From: Arion vulgaris
Lineage: Eukaryota > Mollusca > Gastropoda > Stylommatophora > Arionidae
DNA: 64,000 nt
NCBI GenBank assembly: GCA_020796225.1
Contig: CM036756.1
Coordinates: forward strand, 55,148,616-55,212,615
Reading direction: 5' to 3'
Within the stretch, counting starts at the first letter, position 1. The number at the start of each line of letters is the position of its first letter. The position numbers were made by a program, and so were the translations under genes. This document shows, piece by piece, positions 1-10,279 of the stretch. The notes under the pieces are model-generated. The model had not been told where the DNA came from, searched no databases, and was given only the letters and a program-made list of their open reading frames with translations.

Positions 1-168
1 GCTCGGTCGCTTGATATGCTGTGGTATTGTGGAGTTTTAAGATGGCAGTAACTCCATCAGCCCATCTTTTTCTTTGTCTGCCCCTTCCTCTTAGTGATTC
101 GATTTTCAGGTTGTATGCTCTTGCAAGTGGTGTATTCGGGTGGATACTCACCAAGTGTCCAAGAATGG
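1..168 (-). pseudogene. LINE 3' tail, truncated at window edge
   Basis: Read on the minus strand from about 168 down, one open frame gives LGHLVSIHPNTPLARAYN followed by RGRGRQRKRWADGV. This is the characteristic end of LINE reverse transcriptases: a GH box, then a basic GRGRQ/GRPR stretch and a conserved Trp. No catalytic part is present, so this is a 5'-truncated or eroded copy. It runs off the window start. The LINE clade cannot be assigned from this much sequence. Confidence 0.6.
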
Positions 169-574
169 CTAAGACATTCTACAAGACAGGAATATTAAGA
201 AATAGTTTCTCATAAAACAACATTTGGAAAGTGAGATATCTCGGTCATATTAAACGTCTCAGTGGCTTCAATGGAGCAACACTGAAATGACTGGTTTATG
301 GAAGATAAAGCAGATGACTTTAGAAACCGTGGTGTTAACAGGTCTATAAGGGAATTTTGTGCACAACGATGGAGGGTGAAGGAGAACTGGCGGTAGATCT
401 CTATTTTGTTCAGGTGGACTGCGAAGTCTGCACCGTTTGTTTTGCAAAGAACATGCTAAATAACGAAGATTACGACACATTTCATTATGTCCAGTCTATC
501 ACGAATGTAATCTTTCTTTCAGCGCAGTTCAGTGGTAACTTCTTCTTCTTCTTTTCTTCCACCATTTACTTCTT
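169..574. other. Unassigned stretch with a weak LINE-tail trace
   Basis: No gene is supported. At 231-290 on the plus strand the reading VRYLGHIKRLSGFNGATLK ends in a stop. It resembles the GH box of LINE tails, so the stretch may be an eroded LINE end facing the minus-strand copy at 1-168. The remainder shows only short open frames without family resemblance. Confidence 0.3.
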
Positions 575-905
575 TATATAAGTGTTGTGGCAGGGGGGAA
601 CATAGTGATCTGTTGTGTGCTTGTTTTAAAGCACTTTGTAAACTGATATTCATTTTCGTAAGGCTGTCCTTGATGTCGTCGATCCATCTTTTGAATGGAC
701 TTCCTCTTTCTTTGTACTCATTATACTTTTTCTGTGTGGTTCTCTGTGGTAGGCGATACCAGGGCATTCTTGTTAGGTGTCCAAATCATTTAATCTGTTG
801 TTCTTTTATGAATCGCGTGACTGGTTTCACATCCAGTCGGCTTCTGATTTCTTCATTTCTAATTTTGTCTCTTTTTGTAACACAGTGATAACTAGCTGGT
901 TTAAA
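575..905 (-). pseudogene. LINE reverse transcriptase C-terminal tail
   Basis: The minus-strand reading from about 900 down gives KRDKIRNEEIRSRLDV, then FIKEQQIK, an in-frame TGA where the family has Trp, then FGHLTRMPWYRLPQRT and SPFKRWIDDIKDSL. The order (RNEEIR, WFGHL.RM, RWIDDI) is the usual LINE C-terminus after the RT thumb. The stop in place of Trp and the absence of upstream RT motifs make it a dead 3' fragment. It ends near 575 beside a TTC-rich tract, possibly the copied tail. Confidence 0.75.
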
Positions 906-1119
906 CCTCAAGTGGATGATGCTAAGGTTAAAACACTTGAAAATCTAGTCACACTTCTAAAATGGGTACTTGAGGCTTGAGAGTTAATTAAACATATGAA
1001 ATTATCTTTAGAGCGACTCTGTAGGTGTCCTAGAACAAGTGTCAAATTATGAATAGCATTAACATATAATGACATTAGACAGCAGATGCGACAAGAAAAG
1101 TTAGAAGAGAATATGTTCC

Positions 1120-1350
1120 CGTATGGTGAAGGCCGGGTTCACAAGGGAAGCAAAGAATAGTACTACTGCGATCTACAAGGCATGTCGTAAGAAGTGACTA
1201 AAGTAGGACCTAAGGAAACTATCCTAGTAAATAAAAAACACAAGTACTATCGCCCTCAGGCTCAGATAACATACACATCACACAGCGTGGTTAACAAGAA
1301 GTCAATATGGAGCTTTCGTGGAAGAAGTAGAACAAGAAGAAGAAGAAGAA
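1120..1350 (+). repeat. Dispersed element R1, copy 1
   Basis: The segment begins 'gggttcacaagggaagcaaa', passes through the core 'gcgatctacaaggcatgtcg' and 'ggctcagataacatacacat', and ends in a GAA-rich tail at 1320-1350. The same order of motifs occurs at 31135, 55925 and 62655 (plus) and 26930, 35495 and 51000 (minus), and brackets the large array at 39695-44785. It has no coding potential. The GAA tail suggests a non-autonomous retroelement copied by a LINE. Confidence 0.75.
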
Positions 1351-1454
1351 GAGAAGAGAAATAGCCAAGAACATATCTAACAACAAGAAAAGTATATTAA
1401 CATTCAAATCAGGTAACAAAATATAAGACGTGTCAAGTGATATATATATATATA

Positions 1455-1830
1455 TTCATCATTGTTGTATGGAGCAGAAACATGGACGATCAACACAAAT
1501 AGGAAAAGAAAGTTTCTAACTTGCAAGTAGTGGATATACAGACGAATTGGACGAGCGTCATAAACAGAGAAGAACAAAATAATGACTCCACCAACTAAGA
1601 GTAGAAACAGAACTGTTCAGTTTTATACAAATAAACAATTTAAATATTTTGGTCATATTATGAAACTCTGTTTAAAACAAAATTAAACCAACTTGGAAGT
1701 AAACGTCTAAAGGAGGAGATCAAGAAAAAGAGATACAGGAAGGAAACTTTAGGAAGTGAAAATGCAGTCTGGCAGAATTAACCATCATAGCATGGGTTAC
1801 AACTTGTTTGGGGACCATTACAGAAAACTT
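1455..1830 (+). pseudogene. LINE RT thumb and C-terminal fragment
   Basis: At about 1463 the plus strand reads SLLYGAETWTINTN followed by WIYRRIGRAS. YGAETW is a hallmark of the LINE RT thumb region, and the RRIxR box follows it in several clades. Further on come QFKYFGHIMKL-like (about 1632) and basic tail residues, but several stops and frame shifts interrupt the reading. It is a decayed 3' fragment. An AT dinucleotide run sits just upstream at 1441-1454. Confidence 0.7.
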
Positions 1831-2099
1831 TCGATGCAGACACGGCCAAATGATTGATTGTAAATATTATCGAACTGAAACGTTGAACTAGCTTCAGTTG
1901 AAATAGATCGATGACATATGCACTGAGTGTGTGTGTATATATATATATATATTCTTTTAGATGAATATAATGCTGATGTGAGGTCATCTGTTAAGATAAC
2001 ACGAAAGACATGGAAAATTATGAAATGTATAGCGTAAAAATGTCCGGCATTGTCAGGCATTTGAAGCGAACCTCTGCACCAGATGAGACTGAAAAAAGT
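1831..2099. other. Non-coding, with GT/AT microsatellite
   Basis: No gene is seen. A (GT)n(AT)n microsatellite occupies about 1927-1952. Open frames crossing it come only from the simple repeat. Confidence 0.5.
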
Positions 2100-2335
2100 A
2101 CTATTTATAGTCTATTATCTATTACCAGGTAGAAGATGGAGTTGGCTGTCCACTCTTGCCGTTAAGCGTAGGGATGGGAGCTTTAATTTGTGTTCTAAGG
2201 CCAGAGGAGTCGCCCTTGATGTGTTATATTCGTGTTTATGTAATGTGGTCTTGATATTGTCCTTCCATATTTTCTTGATCTTCCCTTAGCTCTAGTACCT
2301 GATCTCATTTTATTGTATGCTGTTATTGGTACTAT
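2100..2335 (-). pseudogene. LINE 3' tail (same family as 30360 and 60095)
   Basis: On the plus strand it reads 'gaagatggagttggctgtcc', '...cgttaagcgtagggatggga' and 'ctctagtacctgatctcatt'. Near-identical landmarks in the same order occur at 26440-26670 and 60095-60300, and in reverse complement at 30580-30760. It is the last 230 bp of a LINE on the minus strand, mostly the 3' untranslated end. Confidence 0.75.
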
Positions 2336-2344
2336 TTATTAATG

Positions 2345-2590
2345 TATAAATTGATCTAATGACGAAGGATTCACTTCATTGCATCGGGTTTCCCTACATG
2401 GCTGCGTCCCTTCAGGGCAGAAATGCAACGCACCGGCCGAGAATGTTGCACAAAGCACATACTTTGTAGCTCCAGTAAAAATGCTAAAGATTCCGGAAAA
2501 AAAAGTTGCACCTATGACTCGTCCGGATTAAAACCATTAATCTTCAGAACTCTATGCAAAAATTCTTAACGATTTCTGCAATGAGAAACC
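2345..2590 (-). repeat. tRNA-derived SINE, family R2
   Basis: The segment shows 'ggattcacttcattgcatcg', 'ccgagaatgttgcacaaagc' and 'actttgtagctccagtaaaa', the body shared by the R2 copies at 8865, 17070, 50490, 59975 and 61655. The tRNA-like head lies at the right end on the minus strand, where 'ggttttaatccgg' is a degenerate B box. The copy is diverged. Confidence 0.65.
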
Positions 2591-3007
2591 GCGAATATTA
2601 ATATATCTAAATTTTCATTAAATATGCTATGTTTATTGTTATATTTCTCTTTAATGAAGTATATAACATACATTCTCTGGACTCAAATGTAATCTTAACT
2701 CATTTGTCACTAACTGTCGCAGAGTGCACCAAGATTCTCTATTAAAATAATACAACTTCCGCACACTGCGTCAAGCATTGTTTCATTTAAAATTAGTGTT
2801 AAATATACTTCAACGCATTCTGATCAAATTTGATGTTTTTAATCTACAGCACAGCTATTTATTTCTATATCGTGTTCCGATTGAGAGTTCAGTGAAATAT
2901 GTTACTTTAATGAAACATATATCCATGGTATAAAAATGTGACCAAAATAACTTGGACACAGCGTGTTTTTCAATTTCAAGTTTAGTTTGTTCCCCAGACT
3001 TTCTAGA
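2591..3007. other. AT-rich DNA, nothing recognised
   Basis: No open frame of note, no tandem structure and no family motif is visible. Confidence 0.4.
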
Positions 3008-3304
3008 GAAAAACTAGCTAAACACGTAAACACAAAGTACTACAGTTTTACAAAATACATCAACAGTGACGATAAACAGCAACGTTTCGACCAAAAGGCC
3101 TTTATCAAGCAAACATTACAACAAGAATGACGAATTTCGAGGAACACTACAAATGGACGATTGTAGTGTTCCTCGAAATTCGTCATTCTTGTTGTATTGT
3201 TTGCTTGATAAAGCCTTTTGGTCGAAACGTTGCTGTTTATCGTCACTGTTGATATATTTTGTAAAACTGTAGTACTTTGTGTTTACGTGTTTAGCTATTT
3301 TTCA
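3008..3304. repeat. Near-perfect palindrome with hammerhead-like core
   Basis: The left arm (about 3008-3152) and right arm (3161-3304) are reverse complements with few mismatches, separated by an 8-base loop 'atggacga'. Each arm carries 'gtttgcttgataaaggcctt' followed by a GGTCGAAACGTTGC block: a GGCC/GGTC stem closed by TTTT and flanked by TGATAA and GAAAC. That resembles a hammerhead ribozyme core (CUGAUGA...GAAA) with core substitutions. Single-arm copies occur at 31499, 52125 and 63010. It is probably a head-to-head dimer of a retroelement end; Penelope-like elements carry such motifs. Confidence 0.8.
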
Positions 3305-3654
3305 AAGTTTTACTGCAGCCTCCACCTTTTTTAGAGAAAAACTCGATGATTGCTCGTCGATTTTATTTTCCACTAACAACAAAAGAACACAATTCCAAAA
3401 GACTTGGTAACGTTAACGTTATAAAAAAAAGATATGTTTCCCCCCAAAAAACTGATGTTCAAATCCATTTTCGTTTGCCCTTCTATCTGGTCGATTTTGC
3501 TGCATGATTGAAGCCAAGCCCTGGTCTCATTTCAAGCAAGGTTATCTTACTGTCAACAGAACAAGCACGTTATGGAAGAATAATGGAGAGACAATTTCTT
3601 GTCTGAGTGGTGCCATTTTCATAAAGGGTGCTGGAATATTCTTTCAGTCGTATA
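3305..3654. other. Non-coding flank of the 29-31 bp array
   Basis: AT-rich DNA with homopolymer runs. A 74-codon open frame begins at 3504 but runs into the array and has no family resemblance, so I do not call it. Confidence 0.4.
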
Positions 3655-6600
3655 CTTTACTTAATTTTGAGCCTAGACAAAGAGCAGTGTGTATTTTGAG
3701 CCTAGTCAAACAGCAGTGTGTATTTTGAGCCTAGTCAAACATCAGTGTGTATTTTGAGCCTAGTCAAACATCAGTGTGTATTTTGAGCCTAGTCAAACAT
3801 CAGTGTGTATTTTGAGCCTAGACAAAGAGCAGTGTGTATTTTGAGCCTAGTCAAACAGCAGTGTGTATTGTGAGCCTAGTCAAACAGCAGTGTATATTTT
3901 GAGCCTAGTCAAACAGCAGTGTGTATTATGAGCCTAGTCAAACAGCAGTGTGTATTTTGAGCCTAGTCAAACATCAGTGTGTATTTTGAGCCTAGTCAAA
4001 CAGCAGTGTGTATTTTGAGCCTAGTCAAACAGCAGTGTGTATTGTGAGCCTAGTCAAACATCAGTGTGTATTTTGAGCCTAGTCAAACATCAGTGTATAT
4101 TTTGAGCCTAGTCAAACAGCAGTGTGTATTGTGAGCCTAGTCAAAGAGAAGTGTGTATTGTGAGCCTAGTCAAAGAGAAGTGTGTATTGTGATCCTAGTC
4201 AAAGAGCAGTGTGTATTTTGAGCCTAGTCAAAGAGAAGTGTGTGTATTGTGAGCCTAGTCAAACATCAGTGTGTATTTTGAGCCTAGTCAACCATCAGTG
4301 TGTATTGTGATCCTAGTCAAAGAGAAGTGTGTATTTTGAGCCTAGTCAAAGAGAAGTGTGTATTGTGAGCCTAGTCAAAGAGAAGTGTGTATTGTGAGCC
4401 TAGTCAAAGAGAACTGTGTATTGTGAGCCTAGTCAAAGATAACTGTGTATTGTGAGCCTAGTCAAAGAGAACTGTGTATTGTGAGCCTAGTCAAAGAGAA
4501 CTGTGTATTGTGAGCCTAGTCAAAGAGAACTGTGTATTGTGAGCCTAGTCAAAGAGAACTGTGTATTGTGAGCCTAGTCAAAGAGAACTGTGTATTGTGA
4601 GCCTAGTAAAAGAGAAGTGTGTATTGTGAGCCTAGTCAAAGAGAAGTGTGTGTGTTGTGAGCCTAGTCAAACAACAGTGTGTGTATTGTGAGCTTAGTCA
4701 AAGAGAAGTGTGTGTATTGTGAGCCTAGTCAAAGAGAAGTGTGTATTGTGAGCCTAGTCAAAGAGAAGTGTGTATTGTGAGCCTAGTCAAAGAGAAGTGT
4801 GTGTGTTGTGAGCCTAGTCAAACAACAGTGTGTGTATTGTGAGCTTAGTCAAAGAGAAGTGTGTATTGTGAGCCTAGTCAAAGAGAAGTGTGTGTATTGT
4901 GAGCCTAGTCAAAGAGAACTGTGTATTGTGAGCCTAGTCAAAGAGAACTGTGTATTGTGAGCCTAGTCAAAGAGAAGTGTGTATTGTGAGCCTAGTCAAA
5001 GAGAAGTGTGTGTGTTGTGAGCCTAGTCAAACAACAGTGTGTGTATTGTGAGCTTAGTCAAAGAGAAGTGTGTATTGTGAGCCTAGTCAAAGAGAAGTGT
5101 GTGTATTGTGAGCCTAGTCAAAGAGAAGTGTGTATTGTGAGCCTAGTCAAACATCAGTGTGTATTTTGAGCCTAGTCAAACATCAGTGTGTATTGTGAGC
5201 CTAGTCAAAGAGAAGTGTGTGTATTGTGAGCCTAGTCAAACATCAGTGTGTATTTTGAGCCTAGTCAAACATCAGTGTGTATTGTGATCCTAGTCAAAGA
5301 GAAGTGTGTATTTTGAGCCTAGTCAAAGAGAAGTGTGTATTGTGAGCCTAGTCAAAGAGAAGTGTGTATTGTGAGCCTAGTCAAAGAGAACTGTGTATTG
5401 TGAGCCTAGTCAAAGATAACTGTGTATTGTGAGCCTAGTCAAAGAGAAGTGTGTATTGTGAGACTAGTCAAAGAGAACTGTGTATTGTGAGCCTAGTCAA
5501 AGAGAACTGTGTATTGTGAGCCTAGTCAAAGAGAACTGTGTATTGTGAGCCTAGTCAAAGAGAACTGTGTATTGTGAGCCTAGTCAAAGAGAAGTGTGTA
5601 TTGTGAGCCTAGTCAAAGAGAAGTGTGTGTGTTGTGAGCCTAGTCAAACAACAGTGTGTGTATTGTGAGCTTAGTCAAAGAGAAATGTGTATTGTGAGCC
5701 TAGTCAAAGAGAAGTGTGCGTATTGTGAGCCTAGTCAAAGAGAAGTGTGTATTGTGAGCCTAGTCAAAGAGAAGTGTGTGTGTTGTGAGCCTAGTCAAAC
5801 AACAGTGTGTGTATTGTGAGCTTAGTCAAAGAGAAGTGTGTATTGTGAGCCTAGTCAAAGAGAAGTGTGTGTATTGTGAGCCTAGTCAAAGAAAAGTGTG
5901 TATTGTGAGCCTAGTCAAAGAGAAGTGTGTATTGTGAGCCTAGTCAAAGAGAAGTGTGTGTATTGTGAGCCTAGTCAAAGAGAAGTGTGTGTATTGTGAG
6001 CCTAGTCAAAGAGAAGTGTGTGTATTGTGAGCCTAGTCAAAGAGAAGTGTGTGTATTTTGAGCCTAGTCAAAGAGAAGTGTGTGTATTGTGAGTCTAGTC
6101 AAAGAGAAGTGTGTGTATTGTGAGCCTAATCAAAGAGAAGTGTGTGTATTGTGAGCCTAGTCAAAGAGAAGTGTGTGTATTGTGAGCCTATTCAAAGAGA
6201 AGTGTTTGTATTGTGAGCCTAGTCAAAGATAAGTGTGTGTATTGTGAGCCCAGTCAAAGAGAAGTGTGTATTGTGAGCCTAGTCAAAGAGAAGTGTGTGT
6301 ATTGTGAGCCTAGTCAAACAACAGTGTGTGTATTGTGATTCTAGTCAAAGAGAAGTGTGTGTATTGTGAGCCTAGTCAAAGAGAAGTGTGTGTATTGTGA
6401 GCCTAGTCAAAGAGAAGTGTGTGTATTGTGAGCCTATTCAAAGAGAAGTGTGTGTATTGTGAGCCTAGTCAAAGAGAAGTGTGTGTATTGTGAGCCCAGT
6501 CAAAGAGAAGTGTGTATTGTGAGCCTAGTCAAAGAGAAGTGTGTGTTGTGAGCCTAGTCAAACAACAGTGTGTGTATTGTGAGCCTAGTCAAAGAGAAGT

Positions 6601-6705
6601 GTGTGTATTGTGAGCCCAGTCAAAGAGAAGTGTGTATTGTGAGCCTAGTCAAAGAGAAGTGTGTGTATTGTGAGCCTAGTCAAAGAGAAGTGTGTGTATT
6701 TGAAA
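3655..6705. repeat. Tandem array, 29-31 bp unit, about 100 copies
   Basis: The unit is 'gtgtgtattgtgagcctagt' followed by 'caaagagaa', with variants caaacagca, caaacatca and caaacaaca. The 29-bp form predominates on the left, and 31-bp units with an extra 'gt' on the right. Blocks repeat at a larger scale: the run around 4260-4460 recurs around 5235-5430, indicating higher-order duplication. Short open frames across it are periodic artefacts. Confidence 0.95.
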
Positions 6706-6709
6706 AAAC

Positions 6710-6935
6710 ATTAAAAATCGTGGCCTATCTTTTACAAGACGTCGCCATCAACCACAGCAAACAAATCGTTGATTTTCTAGGCACCACTTATACTTTCAGT
6801 AGTTGACATTTCTTTCTCACCTTGAGATCTATTTTAAACGTTCCTAAGAATCCACGGGAAAAATGTGCTTCCAAATTGCCTGCCGCGGTGTTTGAAACAG
6901 TTACTCTTGGGTCGTGATAGCAATAATATGACAGA
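6710..6935. repeat. Dispersed repeat, paired with 36925-37140
   Basis: The segment 'aaaaatcgtggcctatcttt' to 'gggtcgtgatagcaat' aligns end to end with 36925-37140, sharing 'caagacgtc', 'ccatcaac', 'gattttcta' and 'acacgggaa'-type blocks in order. A tandem or simple array lies immediately to the left of both copies. No coding or tRNA-like feature is seen. Confidence 0.7.
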
Positions 6936-7976
6936 ACACGGTGAAGTACCTGAATAATCACTAATTATAATGACCATCAATTTAGTGGAATTTCGAGATT
7001 AGATTTGCAACCTTTCTAATTGTATTGTTAAATCAATGCTCAATCAGTTGTCTATTGCTTGACAGTGATTATAGAAAAATATTTGAGTCAATTGTATTAA
7101 ATTGACAACTATTCATTTTCATTAAGTCATTTTGGGTAATGTTCGAGGTCATTCTCATTAGAACAGATAACACACATCTATTTGTTCTTGTCCTGAATCG
7201 TTTCAACTATGAAATGTACATAAGTCCTTCGTTTATTAAACCCATTATCTAATCTCATCACCATTTTATGATTTACAAATACAACGTTGTAGTTTATGAA
7301 ATGAGAGTGAAAAAGAATACAAGACAGCAATAGTGGCCACAGCAACAACAATAATAATTCAAGCAAAACTGGCACATAAAAGTACATGCAAGTACACAAC
7401 AGTAATGGACATTTGTAACTCGTGAGTATAATTGTTTTAGTGGCACTCCCGTATGTTTAAAAATTAGCGCATACAATTTGAAAACACAGCAATCTTTATC
7501 TGTTTTGTCACGTTATGTTGTCCACAAGCACAAGTCAATGTTTATAGACCCACTCTATAAGAGTTAACCCCAACAAGTTAACCCAAACAAGAGTTAACCC
7601 CAGTTCCGCGGGCGTGATCTGGCCGGCGAAGTGTTACTGTCAGGTATATCGAAAGACCCAGTTTAGTTAATATATTCAGATGCAGAAAATACCTATCGTT
7701 ACCTCGTATATATTCCAAAAGAAAAAAAAGAAAGAAAAGGTAACAGCATCGACATCAAATATATTTAAAATGAAAGTTCTAGAAGGGCTCTTTTATTTAA
7801 ACATGTCGAAATTTCAACATATTTCAAAACTTTGTTGTAGACAAGTTACGTGCACATCCAAGACACAATCCGTGCTTTACTAATTTATAAACTTTATAGC
7901 AGTACAAATACACGCCAATTCGACGGCACATTGTTTCAATTTATCTTTAAACTTTTGCGTCTGCATCATTATATAG
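6936..7976. other. Single-copy-looking AT-rich DNA
   Basis: No repeat family or convincing coding frame is seen. A short doublet of 'gttaacccca' type sequence lies at about 7563-7605. Several open frames of 60-75 codons lack family resemblance. Confidence 0.4.
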
Positions 7977-8086
7977 GCACTTTATGGTTGCTAGCACTTG
8001 GAATAACATTTGATATTGTCATTTGTTTTCTCACATATCCAAACTGGACAGACAAGCAGCTGCAGGATGCGGGACTTGTTAATTAA
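7977..8086 (+). CDS. Candidate terminal exon antisense to HCN (uncertain)
   Basis: A plausible acceptor (pyrimidine-rich 'cttttgcgtctgcatc', AG at 7975-7976) precedes a frame reading TLWLLALGITFDIVIC, FLTYPNWTDKQLQDAGLVN and stop at 8084-8086. That is one hydrophobic, potentially membrane-spanning segment followed by a short polar tail, as in the last exon of a membrane protein. I do not recognise the family. An AATAAA lies at about 8291. It would sit inside the HCN gene on the opposite strand. Chance remains a real alternative: the piece is short and no upstream exon was found. Confidence 0.25.
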
Positions 8087-8357
8087 TGTGTTGATATCCT
8101 GATGTTGTAATACTTTAAATATTGCTGAAACAATAAGTGGCCTACAACGTGTAATGTCGGAAAGCAAACAACAAGATAGTTGAAAGTTCTAAATAAGACA
8201 TTGAGCGTACAAAATTAGCGAGAAGTAAAAAATATATTTATAAAAATTGGGTGTATGACTACATATAGCGTGATGACGTCCATCTACATCAATAAATGTA
8301 AGGAAAGAGATTGTTCACCTTGCCAGTACGCGGGAGTGTCCGGCTTGTCGTTCGTAC

Positions 8358-8525
8358 CTGCATTGAACAGCTGGTTGAAATCAGCTTCAGCGTCCCACAT
8401 GAGAAAGATGTAGTCCATTGGGACAGAGCTGAGAAGATCGAGGAAGAACCAGGTTTTGATGTACTGTCTGGCAATTAGTTTAGGGTCAAGGATGATCTCG
8501 TCTGCGAAATCGTTGAGAATTATTC
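8358..8525 (-). CDS. HCN: HCN channel exon B: S2-S3 linker, S3, start of S3-S4 linker
   Basis: This exon encodes 56 codons of a hyperpolarisation-activated, cyclic-nucleotide-gated cation channel, a plasma-membrane tetramer carrying pacemaker (Ih) current. Key stretches are ADEIILDPKLIARQYIKTWF (S2-S3 linker) and FLDLLSSVPMDYIFLM (S3), close to the family's EIILDPKVI..YLKSWF and DFISSIPVDYIFL. The acceptor is 'ctattttttaccag' with AG at 8526-8527. The donor is GCAG|GTACGA after 8358, both in phase 1. Joining to exon A reconstitutes RTG|IILND, matching the conserved FRTGI. The end, FNQLFNAG, precedes the expected RALR start of S4, which was not found downstream. Translation could read on past this donor to about 8297, but ending at NAG fits the family better. 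Confidence 0.93.
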
Positions 8526-8864
8526 CTGGTAAAAAATAGTCAAAAGATATCAATGAATGTGAGTGCCACTAGAAAAAAGTTATTTTATCAATCAATCATT
8601 TTTTTACACTAATTCTCACCTTCTGTTTTCACAATATCTCTTTTATCCGGTCTCTCGCTACGAATTCAGACGTATTCATGGCACCTAATATAGTATCTAT
8701 GACTTATTTTTGCGTAAATGTTTGCTTTCCTTATCATTAGAGCAAATCGCCATTCAGGTGAGCATTACTCCAATCTCAGAGATACAATTTCGTTTAATTC
8801 ACAATATATCACTCACTGTATCTCACACAATGTATCTCACTCACTGTAATTTCATGACTCTCTT
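8526..8864. other. Intronic, nothing recognised
   Basis: No repeat family or open frame can be supported. A short doublet of 'atatctcactcactgtatct' type sequence occurs at 8805-8850. Confidence 0.4.
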
Positions 8865-9095
8865 GTTTAATAAAAGGGTCTGAAGATTGACTTCATTTTA
8901 CTGTATTTTCTAATATGGCTCCGTCCCTGTCGACATAAATGACATGTTACCTGCAGGAAGTGTTGCACATAGCATGAACTCCTTAGCTCTAGAAACACTC
9001 TTAGATAGCATGATAAATTTCACATGTGTCCCTGTCTATATTCAAATCCACAACTTTCAGAACTAGCATTCTAAACTAATTCGCAATAGAGACCC
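8865..9095 (-). repeat. tRNA-derived SINE, family R2
   Basis: The body landmarks are 'agattgacttcattttactg', 'ctccgtccctgtcgacataa' and 'aagtgttgcacatagcatga'. On the minus strand the right end reads 'gggtctctattgcgaattag' and then 'gttgtggatttgaat', corresponding to tRNA A-box and B-box regions. The copy is nearly complete but diverged. Confidence 0.72.
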
Positions 9096-9109
9096 TCAAA
9101 CTCGCACTC

Positions 9110-9310
9110 TCTCTTACTTTGATTCCATCTCTTTCTCTCTCTCTTTCTATTTCTCTACTTGACTCACATGTTCTCACATTCTATCACACATTTATCTCTC
9201 ACTCGCTTACCCTCTCATACACTAATCTTTTCTCACTTGATAAACTCTTACACACTCTCTTCCACTTGCTTACTCTCTCTCTCCTTATCTTTCACTTAAA
9301 CTCCCACTCT
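9110..9310. repeat. CT/CTCA-rich low-complexity tract
   Basis: The tract is dominated by ctctctt and ctcacac motifs. The 77-codon open frame across it is rich in Ser and Leu and is a composition artefact. Confidence 0.75.
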
Positions 9311-9689
9311 ATCACGTGCATGTATGTGAATTTGTGCGTCTTACATGTATAAAGATCCAATAGTTCATTGAAAAAATATTCGATAATTAAGTTCTACAAT
9401 GAAAGACAGACTCGTTCAGGTCAAGAAAGCAAACTGAACAAGACCTGACAATACTGCTTAATGGGGGATGCAGACAAGTATCGCTTCAAGGCCGGAATAT
9501 AAACGGGTCATGAACTCTCTATATTACGTCTTGGTGAGATGTAGCCATCTTTGAGCGTCCATTAAATAAACGGATCCATACTTCTCTACAGTTCCTCTTG
9601 GGGAAATGCAAGAAAGTTTGCATTTCAGGTTCGGAAAATAAAGTTATCAAGGTTTTGGTAAAATACCTCGTAGTGAGATGCAGGCATGT
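9311..9689. other. Unassigned intronic DNA
   Basis: No gene or known repeat is identified. A related pair, 'atgaactctctatattacgt cttggtgagatg' (about 9510) and 'aaaatacctcgtagtgagatg' (about 9660), hints at an old internal duplication. Confidence 0.3.
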
Positions 9690-9831
9690 CTGAGCCCACT
9701 GGTAGGAAAATACTTTCTCCTAAACCGGATTCCCACAGTGAGACGCCACAGTGGTTTGGAAAGAAAGGTAATGGAAGGCATAGTTCCTGGAAAACGAGAC
9801 AGGGGACGATCAAGACGAAGATGGCAGGGGT
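9690..9831 (+). pseudogene. LINE 3' tail cut by an opposing LINE
   Basis: The plus strand reads RHSGLERKVMEGIVPGKRD followed by RGRSRRRWQG (about 9740-9830), the basic tail of a LINE reverse transcriptase. The match stops at about 9831, where sequence readable only on the minus strand as another LINE begins. The two copies abut tail to tail. Confidence 0.65.
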
Positions 9832-10040
9832 CTCCTCAGTGTATGTCCTATCCATCGACACCTGTCTCTTGGTCCACCTGCCGTTGTCCCTCGTTCTATC
9901 CCGTGGTTATCTCTGATCTTGTCATACCATTGCTGCTGGAGTATTCGTCGAACGCATCTATTGATGAAAGTTTGCAACTTATTGGTGTTCCCTCTAAAAG
10001 AGTTCCATGTCACCGCTCCATACAGAGCGATATCATTATT
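9832..10040 (-). pseudogene. RTE-like LINE RT fragment
   Basis: The minus-strand frame from about 10040 gives LYGAVTWNSF, KLQTFINRCVRRILQQQWYD and RDRCRWIGHTLRRPLP. This is the classic RT-thumb ending of RTE/BovB-like LINEs (QTFINRCLRRIL..W.D, RWIGHTLRKP). The frame stops just after the tail box. Only the 3' part is present. Confidence 0.82.
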
Positions 10041-10279
10041 ATATTAGTTTTGTTCCTGATCAGTTTTGAGCTTCATATGTTCTTCAGAACGGCAAATGCT
10101 GATCTTGCAAAAGTGCTTATCAATAGAGAAAAATCACTGAAATGCCCGAAGTGAAAAGTAGACGATTTTCAATTGACCAGAAGGTGATTTGTTGCAAAAT
10201 ATTAAATGCTAACTGGTGGATTGTTTGTTTCTCTCTGTAGATTTCCTTCATTTTTGTCAAAAATGTTTTCATCTTAATG

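Noticed and set aside
3655..6705. Could the 29-31 bp array be a CRISPR array?
   Set aside because: There are no unique spacers: the units are contiguous head to tail, and the context is a eukaryotic intron.
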